A stretch of 53,623 bases of DNA, taken from the NCBI RefSeq assembly GCF_014648035.1, contig NZ_BMQI01000032.1:1-53623 (forward strand), in the 5' to 3' direction. Under the pieces are notes generated by a model that made no database searches, was not told where the DNA came from, and saw only the letters and a program-made list of their open reading frames with translations. The translations under genes and the position numbers were made by a program. The DNA comes from Shewanella algicola. Its GTDB lineage: Bacteria > Pseudomonadota > Gammaproteobacteria > Enterobacterales > Shewanellaceae. Below, piece by piece: positions 27,316-37,741 of the stretch (its first letter is position 1; each line of letters begins with the position of its first letter).

Positions 27316-28335
27316 TTATCTATCGGCTTTACGTGAATACCAGTTTACTGGGCACTCATACTTTTCGAGTTGGTTTTCAACTCCAAGTGTTAATGCAAAA
27401 AGTGCCATACGGATAAGTAAGCCGTTGTCGGCTTGTCTAAAAATAGCCAAACTTGGATGGCTGTTTAAATCATTGTCGAGCTCGTTTGCTTGGGCGCGCG
27501 AGTCTCGTGGTAACGGGTGCATGATCACGGTATTTGATTTGCAATGCTGCGTGTAAATATTGTGATTTAAGCGAAACTTGCCGCGATACTTGTTGGCTTC
27601 TTCTTGTGACGGAAAACGCTCTTCTTGAATGCGGGTTAGGTACAATATATCTGCCTGATGCAAATTACCTTCAAGTTGTTCTGTTATTGTGATCTTATGC
27701 CCAGCATTTTCAATGTCGGCGATCACATAGTCAGGCATTGCTAGCTCACTGGGTGAAATCAATGTGAACTTAATGTCTTTATGCATGCAAAGTAAGCGCG
27801 ATAAAGAATGCACTGTACGGCCATATTTTAAATCACCTACCATCGCAATATGCATACCATCGATGCCCATGCCTGCGTGGCTAAGTTCTTTTTTGATGGT
27901 AAATAAATCAAGTAATGCTTGAGTAGGGTGCTCATTGGGGCCGTCGCCACCATTAATCACAGGTACACGGCTGCCTTCGGCAAACTCTTTTACTGAGTAG
28001 GCATCTGGGTGGCGCATAGCGATAACATCTGAATAGGTTGATAGCACTCTTGCGGTGTCGTATAAAGACTCACCTTTTGATAATGACGACGACGCCATTC
28101 CGGTGGTTTCACGGACATGGCCACCAAGCAAGTTAAAAGCACAGCCAAAACTGACGCGAGTACGGGTGCTGGGTTCAAAAAACAGATTGCCTAAAATAGC
28201 GCCATCTAACACATTGGTGCGTTTTTCACGCAATGCATAGGGGGTCATTTTACTGGCGACATTAAAAATAGTGTTTATTGAATCCAGATCTAACTGGTTT
28301 ACGGAAAGGATATGTGAACCTTCGAACTGCATCAT
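27316..28335 (-). CDS. pyrB: Aspartate carbamoyltransferase
   Basis: Joins carbamoyl phosphate and aspartate in pyrimidine synthesis. The 339-residue protein has FEPSTRTRVSF (carbamoyl phosphate loop), INGGDGPNEHPTQALLDL and MHPLPRD-type RMHPLPRDSR (VIMHPLPRD). I start at MMQFEGSHILSV by family alignment; the longer frame adds twelve unconserved residues. No pyrI regulatory subunit gene is adjacent, unlike in E. coli, so allosteric control may differ or pyrI may be elsewhere. Confidence 0.96.
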   Translation of the reverse strand: MMQFEGSHILSVNQLDLDSINTIFNVASKMTPYALREKRTNVLDGAILGNLFFEPSTRTRVSFGCAFNLLGGHVRETTGMASSSLSKGESLYDTARVLSTYSDVIAMRHPDAYSVKEFAEGSRVPVINGGDGPNEHPTQALLDLFTIKKELSHAGMGIDGMHIAMVGDLKYGRTVHSLSRLLCMHKDIKFTLISPSELAMPDYVIADIENAGHKITITEQLEGNLHQADILYLTRIQEERFPSQEEANKYRGKFRLNHNIYTQHCKSNTVIMHPLPRDSRAQANELDNDLNSHPSLAIFRQADNGLLIRMALFALTLGVENQLEKYECPVNWYSRKADR

Positions 28336-28573
28336 CAGCCTGATTTCCAAAGTGTAGGGTAAAATATTCACCAGAACAGCATGCTATTTCACCAATATTT
28401 TTATAAGGTATTTTGTGATTTTTTTACTATATGGCTGAGGCAAAATTGTAGCAGAAAATAAACAACAGATAAATATGCCCTACAAGATTCACTTGCTTTG
28501 AAATAGAACAACCTAGCGAGTTTAACGTGTGAACTCTCTCCTTGAAAACAGCATGACTTACAGCTATTAACGA

Positions 28574-30313
28574 TTAAATTTGTCCTGAACGGATCTCTTG
28601 CAACAAGTTTGACCAACTGATGACGCCAACCACTTTTTGACCATTAGGATTATTGGGACTGTCGCGATAAATATACACTTCGCCAGAACGTTTAGCGGCA
28701 AGTGCTTCATAGGCTTCATTGAGCGTAGCGTTGTCTGGTAACCCTGGCATTGGGTGGCGCGACAAGGTGGTCGAGTCTTCAAACGATTGCATCTCAAGAC
28801 GTAACATTTCTATATGGCCTTCGCTATTACGGACTAAAACCGGCCGCCCCTCGGCGCGTTTTAATACTTCAAGCAGCAGTTCATCGTCATCGTTAACAAT
28901 CACAAAGCGCCGGTCCATTAACACCCTAACGCCTTTATTTTGTAAGCCTTGGTTTAATGGGGCAACTTTATAGCCTAACCCCATAATATCCAATTGCTTT
29001 AAGAAGATAGAATTGGTGTTAAAGCCCTGGTATGCAATCAAATAGGCAGGAATAGTCACAAACATTGCCGGTAAAATAATGGCAGCATCATTGGTTAGCT
29101 CAAGTAGTGCAACAAGTGCAGCTAAAGGTGCACTTAAACATACCCCCATCATGGCTGTCATGCCGATAACGGTATACAAACCAACATATGGGGCAATTGA
29201 TGGAAACAGTAAACTGCTGATGATAGCTAAAATGGCGCCTACCAAGGCTCCAATTCCGTATAGTGGACCAATGAGACCACCCGGAATGCCAAAACCAATA
29301 GCCGCAACCGTAGCAAGCATTTTTGCGAGTAATAAACCGATTAAAAACAGCAAACTTGGATGCTCGCTAATGGCTTCGTTAATCGCAAAATCTCCCGAGC
29401 CTAGGGCTTGCGGCATCACTAGACCAATTGCAGTGGTAATCACAGCGGCAATCAATAACCGGTAAATTAACGGCCAGCTCTGTCCTTTAGCGGTGACTTT
29501 TAGCAACGAAAAATTAAATAATGCCGCCACACCCCCCAACACTACGCCGCCGATAAGCAAAATAGGGTAATGGTCGAGTGGGATACGGATCACATTGATA
29601 AGTTCGTATTCGTGAATGTTACCAAACACTAACTGGCTCGACACGGCGCCACAAATGGCCGATAACATAATGGGGAAGAAATAATGGATTTTATATTCGC
29701 GAACGATCACTTCAAACACGAAGAGTACTGCAGCAAGTGGCGCGTTAAAGATGGCGGCTATTCCTGCGGCTATCCCGCTGGCGCACATAATACGCACGCT
29801 GTTGTCTGGTAGGCTGAATTTTTCCGCCATCACGCTAGCACTTACGGCACCAAGATGAATAGCAGGACCTTCTTTACCGACCGAAAAGTTAGTCATCAAG
29901 GCGATTAATGCTTGTGAGAATTGCCCCGCAGCAGATTGCAGAGGTACTTTACCGTAATGCAGTTTAAAGCGGTGTAGCACATAGGCGATGCCCATACGGC
30001 GATAACGTTTTGAACCGAGTAACGACAATAGCCAAATCAGTGCTGCCCCAATTAAAGGTAGATAACTTCGCCAGTCGGTTAATGTAGAACTAATGGTATT
30101 AGTGTCAGAAAGCAGATATTGTTCGGCCCATAATAAAATCAGTCGAAATAAAATAATCACCAATGAGGCAATAATTGCAAACAGCAGCGCCAGCGCGCAA
30201 AGTTGCACACTAATTTTGGCTTGAGATAATTTATCTCTAAATTCGTTGTGCAGATATTTGCGCGCAGCTCTTTTGGCGTGAATAATAGCGACTTTATTTA
30301 TTTTAAATTGCAC
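28574..30313 (-). CDS. ClC-family chloride channel/transporter with CBS domains
   Basis: Membrane anion protein with about 12-14 hydrophobic segments (residues 33-445) and a C-terminal pair of CBS domains (about 450-575). The gating glutamate is present (GKEGP, E148). The segment IFNAPLAAVLFVFEVI has Val202 where the E. coli exchanger has the internal proton glutamate E203, a substitution typical of true channels. The GSGIP anion motif is replaced by YGKVPLQ. Apparent GTG start. Divergent from the neighbouring membrane protein gene, 51 bases apart. Whether it conducts chloride or another anion is not shown. Confidence 0.85.
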   Translation of the reverse strand: MQFKINKVAIIHAKRAARKYLHNEFRDKLSQAKISVQLCALALLFAIIASLVIILFRLILLWAEQYLLSDTNTISSTLTDWRSYLPLIGAALIWLLSLLGSKRYRRMGIAYVLHRFKLHYGKVPLQSAAGQFSQALIALMTNFSVGKEGPAIHLGAVSASVMAEKFSLPDNSVRIMCASGIAAGIAAIFNAPLAAVLFVFEVIVREYKIHYFFPIMLSAICGAVSSQLVFGNIHEYELINVIRIPLDHYPILLIGGVVLGGVAALFNFSLLKVTAKGQSWPLIYRLLIAAVITTAIGLVMPQALGSGDFAINEAISEHPSLLFLIGLLLAKMLATVAAIGFGIPGGLIGPLYGIGALVGAILAIISSLLFPSIAPYVGLYTVIGMTAMMGVCLSAPLAALVALLELTNDAAIILPAMFVTIPAYLIAYQGFNTNSIFLKQLDIMGLGYKVAPLNQGLQNKGVRVLMDRRFVIVNDDDELLLEVLKRAEGRPVLVRNSEGHIEMLRLEMQSFEDSTTLSRHPMPGLPDNATLNEAYEALAAKRSGEVYIYRDSPNNPNGQKVVGVISWSNLLQEIRSGQI

Positions 30314-30364
30314 TGTTTGGCTCTAGGCTCATTGGCATTTGTATTTTTAAAGGGTTGTTACCTA

Positions 30365-31135
30365 ATGTTAAATTATCACCGTTGGTTAGACAGACTGCAA
30401 GTTTTACAACATAAAAACCGGACGTCGAACAAATACTTAATTAGCTTAATGTTAGTCTCTTTTTTGTTAGGCGCGTTAAGTTATAATTTGTGGTTATCGT
30501 TTGCGCCAGAAACCACCACCAATAGTGCCAGTGGCAAGCGTAAATTATTACAGCAACTTGATGAACAAGCACAGGTGTTAGCAAGCCGTAATTTGGCATT
30601 AAGTATTGCAGAAAATGCCAACAAAGAAATGCAAGACATGTTTAGCCGCCAGCTAACAGACCAAAAAGCACTGGAAAAAGAGTTGGCATTTTATCGCAGT
30701 GTCATGGTGACCGATGCCGACGTTGAAGGTGTGGCGATTAACGCTGTTGAATTATCACAAGGCATTACCGCAGAGCAGTTTACGCTGCGCATAGTGTTAA
30801 CCCAGTTACAAAAACGCAAAGCAAAAGTCAAAGCGCAAGCTGAAGTGATGTTAATTGGAGTGCAAAATGGTCAAACTAAAGAGCTGTCATTAGATAAATT
30901 ACTTAACAAAAAGTTAGACTTTGAATTTAGTTATTTTCAAATCATGGACAGTGATATTGTTCTACCTGACGGGTTTAGCTTGCAAAGAATCGCCGTTAAG
31001 GTGAAGGTAAAAGCCAGTCGTGGAGTGAAGGGCGGCGAGATCGAACAAGTGTATAATGTACCTGAACTATTAATGGGCGAAAAAGAACTGCGGGTAATAC
31101 TTGAACAAAATAGTCAGGTAAAGGATAATTCTTAG
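30365..31135 (+). CDS. Conserved single-pass coiled-coil membrane protein (DUF6776-like)
   Basis: Unknown function. The 256 residues have a short basic N-terminus, one membrane helix about 26-46 (YLISLMLVSFLLGALSYNLWL), a coiled-coil-like stretch about 60-115 (LLQQLDEQAQVLASRN) and a beta-rich C-terminal domain. I start at MLNYHRW, ten bases after AAGGG, not at the far upstream start. It lies 24 bases before erpA and is probably co-transcribed. The DUF number is from memory and unsure. Confidence 0.75.
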   Translation: MLNYHRWLDRLQVLQHKNRTSNKYLISLMLVSFLLGALSYNLWLSFAPETTTNSASGKRKLLQQLDEQAQVLASRNLALSIAENANKEMQDMFSRQLTDQKALEKELAFYRSVMVTDADVEGVAINAVELSQGITAEQFTLRIVLTQLQKRKAKVKAQAEVMLIGVQNGQTKELSLDKLLNKKLDFEFSYFQIMDSDIVLPDGFSLQRIAVKVKVKASRGVKGGEIEQVYNVPELLMGEKELRVILEQNSQVKDNS

Positions 31136-31159
31136 TAGAAACCGAAGTAAGAGGTAGTA

Positions 31160-31510
31160 ATGACTGAACAAACTGATGCAGCAATGCCGATCCAATTTAC
31201 CGATGCTGCAGCGACTAAGGTAAAAGGGCTGTTAGAAGAAGAGCAGAATCCTGAATTAAAACTGCGTGTATATGTTACCGGCGGTGGTTGCTCTGGTTTT
31301 CAGTATGGCTTTACGTTCGATGAAAAAGTCAACGAAGGTGACTTCACTATTGAAAAACAAGGCGTACAGCTTGTGGTTGATCCGATGAGTCTTCAATATC
31401 TAGTCGGTGGCGAAGTGGATTATACTTCTGGCCTTGAGGGTTCTCGTTTTTTTGTTAAAAACCCAAATGCAACAACAACCTGTGGTTGTGGAGCAAGTTT
31501 CTCGGTGTAA
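31160..31510 (+). CDS. erpA: Iron-sulfur cluster insertion protein ErpA
   Basis: A-type carrier that delivers iron-sulfur clusters to apoproteins such as IspG. The 116 residues have the three cluster cysteines: [10 protein letters not shown] and CGCGASFSV near the end. Size and sequence fit E. coli ErpA (114). Followed by a clear terminator. GAGGT precedes the start. Confidence 0.97.
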   Translation: MTEQTDAAMPIQFTDAAATKVKGLLEEEQNPELKLRVYVTGGGCSGFQYGFTFDEKVNEGDFTIEKQGVQLVVDPMSLQYLVGGEVDYTSGLEGSRFFVKNPNATTTCGCGASFSV

Positions 31511-31533
31511 TATTATTTATAACGAGCCAATAA

Positions 31534-31557
31534 AAAAGCCGTCTAGCGACGGCTTTT
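31534..31557. terminator. Bidirectional terminator after erpA
   Basis: AAAAGCCGTC/GACGGCTTTT perfect stem, TAGC loop, serving erpA on the plus strand and the membrane protein gene on the minus strand. Confidence 0.88.
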
Positions 31558-31590
31558 GTGTGTGTATTACACCTCAGCGCTAGTTAAATG

Positions 31591-32052
31591 TTAACTGGCA
31601 ATAATGTTAAAGTTAACACGCGGTTTAAACCAGGCTTTTACCTTGCCATTAAAGCTTATCCACACTTGCAGCATACCCAAAGCGATAAAAACACTATAGA
31701 TAAGCCACTCGGGAACCACGCTTTGAAACAAACCAAAGTCCATGGTCGTTGGGCCGGTATCGAGGTTTTCTGGGTCATACATGATGATTGGCATCATGCT
31801 ATATAGCACCAATTGCAGCAGGCTATAAGTGCGTAATAAATAAAGCGCCGCTTTTTGTCTACCCACAACACCCAGTACTAACATCAGCGTTAATATGCAT
31901 AGCATTGCACTGAGTTCAGACATCGATTGAGCTAACATTAAGCCCGTCACAGAGGCAATAACATAAAACAGCATTAACGCAATCAACCGCTTAGGCAAAT
32001 GAGGTTTTACGGCATCTGGCGCATTGTCTGGTTGAGGTATTTCTTGAGTCAT
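31591..32052 (-). CDS. Hypothetical four-helix membrane protein
   Basis: Not recognised with certainty; 153 residues. A hydrophilic start (MTQEIPQPDNAPDAV) is followed by about four membrane helices (around 22-42, 46-63, 70-92 and 112-135) and a basic tail (KVKAWFKPRVNF). It might resemble DUF2569 proteins in layout. It lies 24 bases downstream of the DUF2750 gene on the same strand, so the two may be co-transcribed. Confidence 0.7.
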   Translation of the reverse strand: MTQEIPQPDNAPDAVKPHLPKRLIALMLFYVIASVTGLMLAQSMSELSAMLCILTLMLVLGVVGRQKAALYLLRTYSLLQLVLYSMMPIIMYDPENLDTGPTTMDFGLFQSVVPEWLIYSVFIALGMLQVWISFNGKVKAWFKPRVNFNIIAS

Positions 32053-32076
32053 TATTGTGTACTCATTAGGTACAGA

Positions 32077-32463
32077 TTAATGTTTAGCTTGTGACTTTGG
32101 TGTTAAGCGCTCATTCACTTCATACGGCGGTATAACAACGCCTAAATCTTCTTGCACAGGGAAAACCGCAATAAACAGGTCGTCATCTTCCATGCCGCTA
32201 ACCCAGCGCTCTTGGAATTCAGATAACGGTATGGCTAATGGCTCACATTCTTTCCATTCATCAACAGCCCAAAGTGCAGCGGTTTCTTCAGAAGGCCACA
32301 TCGGAATACAGTCTTCATCTTCTGTGGTCAACATTACGCAGCCATCTTGATCTTGCAGGGTCCAAATGGTTTTTTCTGCTTTAACTTGCTCAACCATGTA
32401 ATCGTAACGGCCTTCTGGGGTTAGATTCATTAGTTCTGATACGCTTTTGGCTTTGTTGCTCAT
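32077..32463 (-). CDS. DUF2750 family protein
   Basis: A 128-residue acidic cytoplasmic protein of unknown role. The sequence DGCVMLTTEDEDCIPMWPSEETAALWA, and the ending GVVIPPYEV, are typical of this family. No catalytic motif or signal. The start is set at MSNKAK, six bases after TGAGAG. Downstream of anmK on the same strand with a 92-base gap. Confidence 0.82.
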   Translation of the reverse strand: MSNKAKSVSELMNLTPEGRYDYMVEQVKAEKTIWTLQDQDGCVMLTTEDEDCIPMWPSEETAALWAVDEWKECEPLAIPLSEFQERWVSGMEDDDLFIAVFPVQEDLGVVIPPYEVNERLTPKSQAKH

Positions 32464-32555
32464 ATTGACTCTCATTATTTAGTAAAGACTTTGCTAAACC
32501 CAATTGGTTTGGCAAATTTGCGGTCATCATAACATTGAGGTCCGCATTGAAAAAG

Positions 32556-33671
32556 TTATCTTGCTTTAAAGCGTCCACCTAATACTGCTTGGCGCGACGC
32601 ACCGGTAACCGCTGGTAAATTTGCAGGTAGGTCATGATGATGACGCATTGCTAACCAAGCGAAGGCGATGCCTTCTACCCATTTAGCATCAACACCTAGG
32701 CTCCCCGTGGTATCGACCTTGTAACCCGCGACTAATGGTGTCAAACGACGTACTAATTCGCCATTTAGTGCACCACCGCCACAAATAAATAACTCGCCAG
32801 TGGCTGATAATTTATTGATATCGTTGGCAATGCTATGGCAGGTTAAGTCGAGTAACGTCGACTGAATGTCTTCTTGGTCTAAGTGGCTATAGTCGGCAAG
32901 TTGTTGTTCAAGCCATGCCTGGTTAAACAGCTCTCTGCCAGTACTTTTAGGCGCGGCAAGCGCAAAGTAAGAATGGGACAATAGCTGTTCAAGAAATGCT
33001 GGATTGGTTTTACCTGATGCAGCCCATGCGCCGTCTTCGTCAAAGGGTTGCCCGAGACTTTGATTAACAAAATAATCAATTAAGGTATTGCCTGGGCCGG
33101 TATCAAAGCCAAGTACATCATCACTGTTGCCCGGTAAATAGGTAATATTAGCAATTCCGCCAATGTTTAAAATCATTCGAGTCTGTCCCGGCTTGGCAAA
33201 TACTTGCTGATGAAACGCTGGTACTAATGGCGCGCCTTGGCCACCGAGGGCAACATCTTTACGTCTAAAGTCGGCAATGACATCGATGTTGGTTTCAACA
33301 GCGATGGTATTGGGGTCACCAATTTGCAGGGTAAAGCCGATTTCTAAATTAGGCATGTGGCGCACAGTTTGTCCATGCGATCCGATTGCGATGATTTGTT
33401 CTGCGCTGACATCCGTTTTTGCGAGTAAGTTATTCACAGCTTGGGCAAATAATTTTCCGACACTGCGGTCAAGGCGACCTAAGCGGTTTATTTCATCATC
33501 GGTTGCGGCTTGACATAATCGCTGTAAACCTTTTAACAAATGGCTCGGAATGGCTTCGGTATGGCCGGCAATTAATTTAGGCTGCTCAGCTGTAAAATCA
33601 ACTAACACGGCATCGACACCGTCCATACTGGTGCCCGACATCAGGCCGATAAAATATTCTGGCTTAGACAT
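32556..33671 (-). CDS. anmK: Anhydro-N-acetylmuramic acid kinase AnmK
   Basis: Phosphorylates and opens 1,6-anhydro-MurNAc in cell wall recycling. The 371-residue protein begins with the family's [17 protein letters not shown] phosphate loop and has [11 protein letters not shown] and [11 protein letters not shown]. Length is as in E. coli (369). Start MSKPEYF chosen by alignment with AGAGA upstream. It follows the murein endopeptidase gene by 38 bases, linking wall cleavage and recycling. Confidence 0.96.
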   Translation of the reverse strand: MSKPEYFIGLMSGTSMDGVDAVLVDFTAEQPKLIAGHTEAIPSHLLKGLQRLCQAATDDEINRLGRLDRSVGKLFAQAVNNLLAKTDVSAEQIIAIGSHGQTVRHMPNLEIGFTLQIGDPNTIAVETNIDVIADFRRKDVALGGQGAPLVPAFHQQVFAKPGQTRMILNIGGIANITYLPGNSDDVLGFDTGPGNTLIDYFVNQSLGQPFDEDGAWAASGKTNPAFLEQLLSHSYFALAAPKSTGRELFNQAWLEQQLADYSHLDQEDIQSTLLDLTCHSIANDINKLSATGELFICGGGALNGELVRRLTPLVAGYKVDTTGSLGVDAKWVEGIAFAWLAMRHHHDLPANLPAVTGASRQAVLGGRFKAR

Positions 33672-33709
33672 GAAATGCTCTCTGTTGATGTTGCAAACTA
33701 GCAAGCGGG

Positions 33710-35242
33710 TTAATTGCTTGCCAATTGCTGCTGTTGATTTGATTTTAATTGCGCCATTAACTGCTTACTTAAAGACGTAAATTTACCCAATTCATTACGA
33801 TTAATCGGCATGGATTTCGGCAGGTCTATGGTGCGAGGGTTGCGATGAACCCCATTCACGATAAATTCATAATGTAAATGAGCACCGGTAACGCGGCCTG
33901 TTTTACCTAAGGTACCAATAATTTGGCCTTGTTTTACGCTGTCGCCACGTTTTACTTTACGCTTAGTTAAATGCAAATATTTAGTGGTGTAGGTATCATT
34001 GTGTTTAATGAATACATAGTTACCATTGTATTGATTGTAACTTGATTCAATGACTCTCCCTTTGCCGGCAGCTTTAATGGGTGTGCCGATAGCGGCAACA
34101 TAATCTACGCCTCGGTGGGCTTTAACTTGACCTGTTACAGGGTGTAAGCGGCGTGGATTAAAGTTAGAGCTAACATATTTAAAATCAACCGGTGAGCGTA
34201 AAAAAGCCTTACGCATACTGTTGCCGTTTTCAGAGTAATATTCACCATCGGTATAACGTACCGCAGTATAGCGCTCGCCCTGGTTAATAAACTCGGCGGC
34301 TAAAATTTTACCGTTACGTAAAAATTGGCCGTCGGCGTACTCTTGATCAAACAGTAATGAGAAATTATCACCTTTGCGAATATCTAAGGCAAAGTCGACG
34401 TCCCAACCAAAAATGTTGGCGAGTTCCATAATATGATTACCCGACAAGCCTGCGTCTGCCGCGGCGTTCCAAAAGTTGCTTTTAATGGTGGCGGTAATAA
34501 ATGAGGTGCGGCTTTCAACTTTTTTGGTATTAACCACTTCTTTGTAGTTATCATTATTATGGCTAATCACCAAGGTTGATACCTTGTCCATGCGGTAGCT
34601 GAGCTCTTTTAACTCACCTAAGTCATTTTTGCTGATGGCAATTTCTTCGCCTGGCATTATTTTAAGTAGGTTCTTTTTCGCTAAAGGGAGTTGGGTAATG
34701 TCATACACATCTTTAGCACTTAACCCTGCGCGACTAAAAAGCCCGCCCAAGGTGTCGCCTTTTACGACTTCATAATATTCAACAGTATAATCATCGTTGC
34801 CTGCTTGTTGTTTTAGCTGTGATTTTTGTTGAGCGATTTGTTCATCAAGTTCACCAATTACGCCATCTACGCCGTTAGGGCGAGTTTGTAACAAGGCTAA
34901 ATGTTTGGCGAATGCTTCATCGTCAGCAGTGGCTTGGCCGTTGTCATTTGAGTCAGCTTGTTGCGATGGCGTAGTGTCATTAAAAATATTGTCAGCGGGC
35001 GTGTCAGTACTGGTATTTTCGCCTGGGGCTGAAGGCGTTCTAAAAGCCAATGGCACGGCATAACGCGTGTTGGTTTCGATGGTCTTTTGAGCGTTGGATT
35101 TATCGACTAAACCGGTTTGTTTAGAGGCTTGCGCGTCTTCCGATGGAAACATCAGAATAATCGCGGTCAACATCACTAATAAAGACAGTGTGATTTGATG
35201 TGCTTTTGGCAACAATGTGAATAATGTAAGAAGCTTTGCCAT
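33710..35242 (-). CDS. mepM: Murein DD-endopeptidase MepM-like (LysM-like + M23)
   Basis: Cuts peptide cross-links to let new murein be inserted. The 510 residues hold one N-terminal membrane helix (about 15-35), a low-complexity Asp/Thr/Gln linker, an OapA/LysM-like domain ([19 protein letters not shown]), a central domain and a C-terminal peptidase M23 domain with zinc ligands HRGVDY and HLHYEF. Start at MAKLLTLF by comparison with family proteins. Divergent from tyrS; upstream of anmK in a likely operon. Confidence 0.93.
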   Translation of the reverse strand: MAKLLTLFTLLPKAHQITLSLLVMLTAIILMFPSEDAQASKQTGLVDKSNAQKTIETNTRYAVPLAFRTPSAPGENTSTDTPADNIFNDTTPSQQADSNDNGQATADDEAFAKHLALLQTRPNGVDGVIGELDEQIAQQKSQLKQQAGNDDYTVEYYEVVKGDTLGGLFSRAGLSAKDVYDITQLPLAKKNLLKIMPGEEIAISKNDLGELKELSYRMDKVSTLVISHNNDNYKEVVNTKKVESRTSFITATIKSNFWNAAADAGLSGNHIMELANIFGWDVDFALDIRKGDNFSLLFDQEYADGQFLRNGKILAAEFINQGERYTAVRYTDGEYYSENGNSMRKAFLRSPVDFKYVSSNFNPRRLHPVTGQVKAHRGVDYVAAIGTPIKAAGKGRVIESSYNQYNGNYVFIKHNDTYTTKYLHLTKRKVKRGDSVKQGQIIGTLGKTGRVTGAHLHYEFIVNGVHRNPRTIDLPKSMPINRNELGKFTSLSKQLMAQLKSNQQQQLASN

Positions 35243-35367
35243 TGACTCAGGTACCAATTTCTCTCTCGCGTTATTATATGCTAAGTGTACACTCTTTCAT
35301 TTGCCGTGGCTAACAAGTAACATAGGCCTCTTTATTTTTTGTGCAAGCCCTAGGAGTTGCAGTAGCG

Positions 35368-36564
35368 ATGGCGAATTTAGATCAAGTATTGGCAGAAATT
35401 AAGCGTGGTACCGACGAGATATTACTTGAAGCGGATTTGCTTGAGAAGCTCAAAGAAGGGCGTCCTTTACGCATCAAATTAGGTGCAGATCCTACCGCTC
35501 CAGATATTCATTTAGGGCATACCGTTATTTTAAACAAAATGCGTACCTTTCAAGAGTTAGGTCATGAAGTGATTTTCTTGATTGGTGACTTTACCGGTAT
35601 GGTTGGCGATCCAAGTGGTAAAAACAGTACTCGTCCTCCATTAACTCGTGAACAAGTACTTGCTAACGCTGAAACCTACAAAGAGCAGGTTTATAAAATT
35701 TTAGACCCGGCTAAAACTCGTATTGAATTTAATTCTAGCTGGTTAGAGCCATTAGGCGCAGCCGGTATGATCCGTTTAGCATCACAACAAACCGTTGCCC
35801 GTATGATGGAACGTGACGACTTTAAAAAGCGTTATGCATCAGGCCAAGCGATTGCGATCCACGAGTTTATGTATCCATTGTTGCAAGGTTATGATTCAGT
35901 TGCGTTAGAAGCAGATGTTGAATTAGGTGGTACTGACCAAAAATTCAATTTATTGATGGGGCGTGAGCTGCAAAAGGCAGAAGGGCAAAAGCCACAAACT
36001 GTGATTATGATGCCACTGCTTGAAGGGTTAGACGGCGTTAAGAAAATGTCTAAGTCGGCGCACAACTATATTGGCGTGAGTGAGCCTGCTAACGAAATGT
36101 TTGGCAAAATTATGTCGATTTCTGATGACTTAATGTGGCGCTACCTTGAGTTATTGTCTTTCCGTTCGCTTGAAGAGCTTGCTCAGTTTAAGTTAGACGT
36201 TGAAAACGGCACTAACCCACGCGACATTAAGATTTTATTAGCCAAAGAAATCATTGCGCGCTTCCATGATGAAGCCCAAGCCCAAGCTGCACATCAGGCA
36301 TTTATTGACCGTTTCCAAAAAGGTGCTATCCCTGATGACATCGAAGAAGTGATATTGGAAGCCGGTGAAGGGCTAGCGATTGCTAACTTACTTAAAAATG
36401 CGGGTTTAGTGGGTTCTACATCTGACGGTATGCGCATGATTAAACAAGGCGCTGTGAAGATGGATGGCGATAAAGTGGAAGATAGTCGTCAAAGCTTTAA
36501 TGCCGGTCTTGAAGCTGTATTCCAAGTAGGCAAGCGTAAGTTTGCTAAAGTGATCTTGAAGTAA
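35368..36564 (+). CDS. tyrS: Tyrosyl-tRNA synthetase
   Basis: Charges tRNA-Tyr. The 398-residue class I enzyme has the HIGH motif as HLGH ([15 protein letters not shown]), the KMSKS loop as KKMSKS, and a C-terminal S4 RNA-binding domain ([18 protein letters not shown]). It resembles the TyrZ-type family rather than E. coli TyrS. I start at MANLDQVL where conservation begins; AGGAG lies 13 bases upstream, a little far, so a nearby GTG remains possible. Confidence 0.96.
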   Translation: MANLDQVLAEIKRGTDEILLEADLLEKLKEGRPLRIKLGADPTAPDIHLGHTVILNKMRTFQELGHEVIFLIGDFTGMVGDPSGKNSTRPPLTREQVLANAETYKEQVYKILDPAKTRIEFNSSWLEPLGAAGMIRLASQQTVARMMERDDFKKRYASGQAIAIHEFMYPLLQGYDSVALEADVELGGTDQKFNLLMGRELQKAEGQKPQTVIMMPLLEGLDGVKKMSKSAHNYIGVSEPANEMFGKIMSISDDLMWRYLELLSFRSLEELAQFKLDVENGTNPRDIKILLAKEIIARFHDEAQAQAAHQAFIDRFQKGAIPDDIEEVILEAGEGLAIANLLKNAGLVGSTSDGMRMIKQGAVKMDGDKVEDSRQSFNAGLEAVFQVGKRKFAKVILK

Positions 36565-36575
36565 TTCTTGTTAGT

Positions 36576-36617
36576 CACCCATAAAAAACGGCTTTTTGAG
36601 CCGTTTTTTTATGGGTG
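36576..36617 (+). terminator. Terminator after tyrS with extended outer stem
   Basis: Inner stem AAAAAACGGCT/AGCCGTTTTTT with TTTTG loop, extended by outer arms CACCCAT and ATGGGTG, forming an unusually long composite hairpin. Works on both strands and also closes the NTF2-like gene. Confidence 0.88.
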
Positions 36618-36636
36618 AAATTGATACTTATTTTAT

Positions 36637-37113
36637 TTACTGCGACTCAAGTTGGTCTGACATGGTTTGATAATCCATTAGGTCCATTTGTTCAATTAAA
36701 CGTTGAGTATTATTATCAAATTTTAGTGTGGTCACTCCAGGAACTGCAAGATCGATCACTTTGCCCGGCTTACCGTACTGGTCGCCAGGGCCACGTAAAC
36801 GGTAGCTGCCAATAATCACAACTAACGAGCCGGTATTAAACATATGTTCTATGTTTAAGCGGTATTCGAGTACGCCCTCATGAGCCCGTTGTAAAAATCC
36901 AATAATTTGGCGACCGCCAGTATAAGTGGTATTGGCGGTTTTGTCGTAAAAAACGGTTTCGCGAGAATAAAAACGTCGCAGCGCAGAATAGTCGTGATCA
37001 GTTAATGCTTCCATGTACTTCATGGCCAATTGCTGCTCTTTTGGCATGTCGCCAATATTAGCATCGGTTGAAAAACTAAATACTAAACAACACAGTAACA
37101 AGATTATTCGCAC
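36637..37113 (-). CDS. Secreted NTF2/SnoaL-like protein
   Basis: A 158-residue protein with a signal peptide (MRIILLLCCLVFSFSTDANIG) and an NTF2-like fold pattern (AMKYMEALTDHDYSALRRFY...TVFYDKTANTTYTG). No enzyme motif. Apparent GTG start, fused to the previous stop as TAATGTG with AGAGA upstream. Last of a three-gene run with the TRIC and DUF2721 proteins. Confidence 0.75.
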   Translation of the reverse strand: MRIILLLCCLVFSFSTDANIGDMPKEQQLAMKYMEALTDHDYSALRRFYSRETVFYDKTANTTYTGGRQIIGFLQRAHEGVLEYRLNIEHMFNTGSLVVIIGSYRLRGPGDQYGKPGKVIDLAVPGVTTLKFDNNTQRLIEQMDLMDYQTMSDQLESQ

Positions 37114-37114
37114 A

Positions 37115-37741
37115 TTAAATTCTCTTTGTTTTTAAGTCGAAAGCCGGTAATGATAAATGCCAGCGGATAGCGCTTAAGCGGATGATTAACGTGCTTATCA
37201 TCGCAATAAACATCGATGTAATGCTGTCCATTCCGACAACTAAGCTTAAGGTATAACAGATCCCACCAACGATGGAAGCCGTAGCGTAAATTTCTGTTCG
37301 TAATACCATAGGAACCTGGCGACATAGTAAATCACGAATAATCCCGCCACCGACACCGGTAATTAACCCCATAACGACGGCTATCATGCCTGATAATCCC
37401 ATTAACAGCGCTTTTTCGGCGCCAATAACGGTAAACAATGCTAATCCCAGAGCATCGGCCACGGGTAAGGTTATTGCGGGTAACTTATGGGGTTTACGCA
37501 CTAAGACTAAACACGCTAATACCGTTGCTAAAATAACAATGATGTAATTAGGGTCGCGGATCCAAAACACTGGCGTTGCACCAATTAATGCGTCACGAAT
37601 ACTACCCCCGCCAATAGCGGTGACAGAAGCCAGTACAATCACCCCAAATGGATCCATGCGATGTTTTCCCGCGGCGAGTGCACCAGAAAGTGCAAATACT
37701 GCGGTACCACATAAATCGAAAATGTAGATCCATTGACTCAT
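37115..37741 (-). CDS. Trimeric intracellular cation channel family protein (UPF0126)
   Basis: A 208-residue protein with seven hydrophobic segments and an internal duplication: [18 protein letters not shown]...[11 protein letters not shown] and [12 protein letters not shown]. The family is related to eukaryotic TRIC channels and includes E. coli YicG and YadS. Start overlaps the DUF2721 stop (ATGA), so translation is coupled. Ion and role unknown. Confidence 0.88.
   Translation of the reverse strand: MSQWIYIFDLCGTAVFALSGALAAGKHRMDPFGVIVLASVTAIGGGSIRDALIGATPVFWIRDPNYIIVILATVLACLVLVRKPHKLPAITLPVADALGLALFTVIGAEKALLMGLSGMIAVVMGLITGVGGGIIRDLLCRQVPMVLRTEIYATASIVGGICYTLSLVVGMDSITSMFIAMISTLIIRLSAIRWHLSLPAFDLKTKRI

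Noticed and set aside
28401..28616. Small minus-strand ORF between pyrB and the ClC gene
   Set aside because: It overlaps the ClC stop region, lacks a ribosome site and encodes nothing recognisable.
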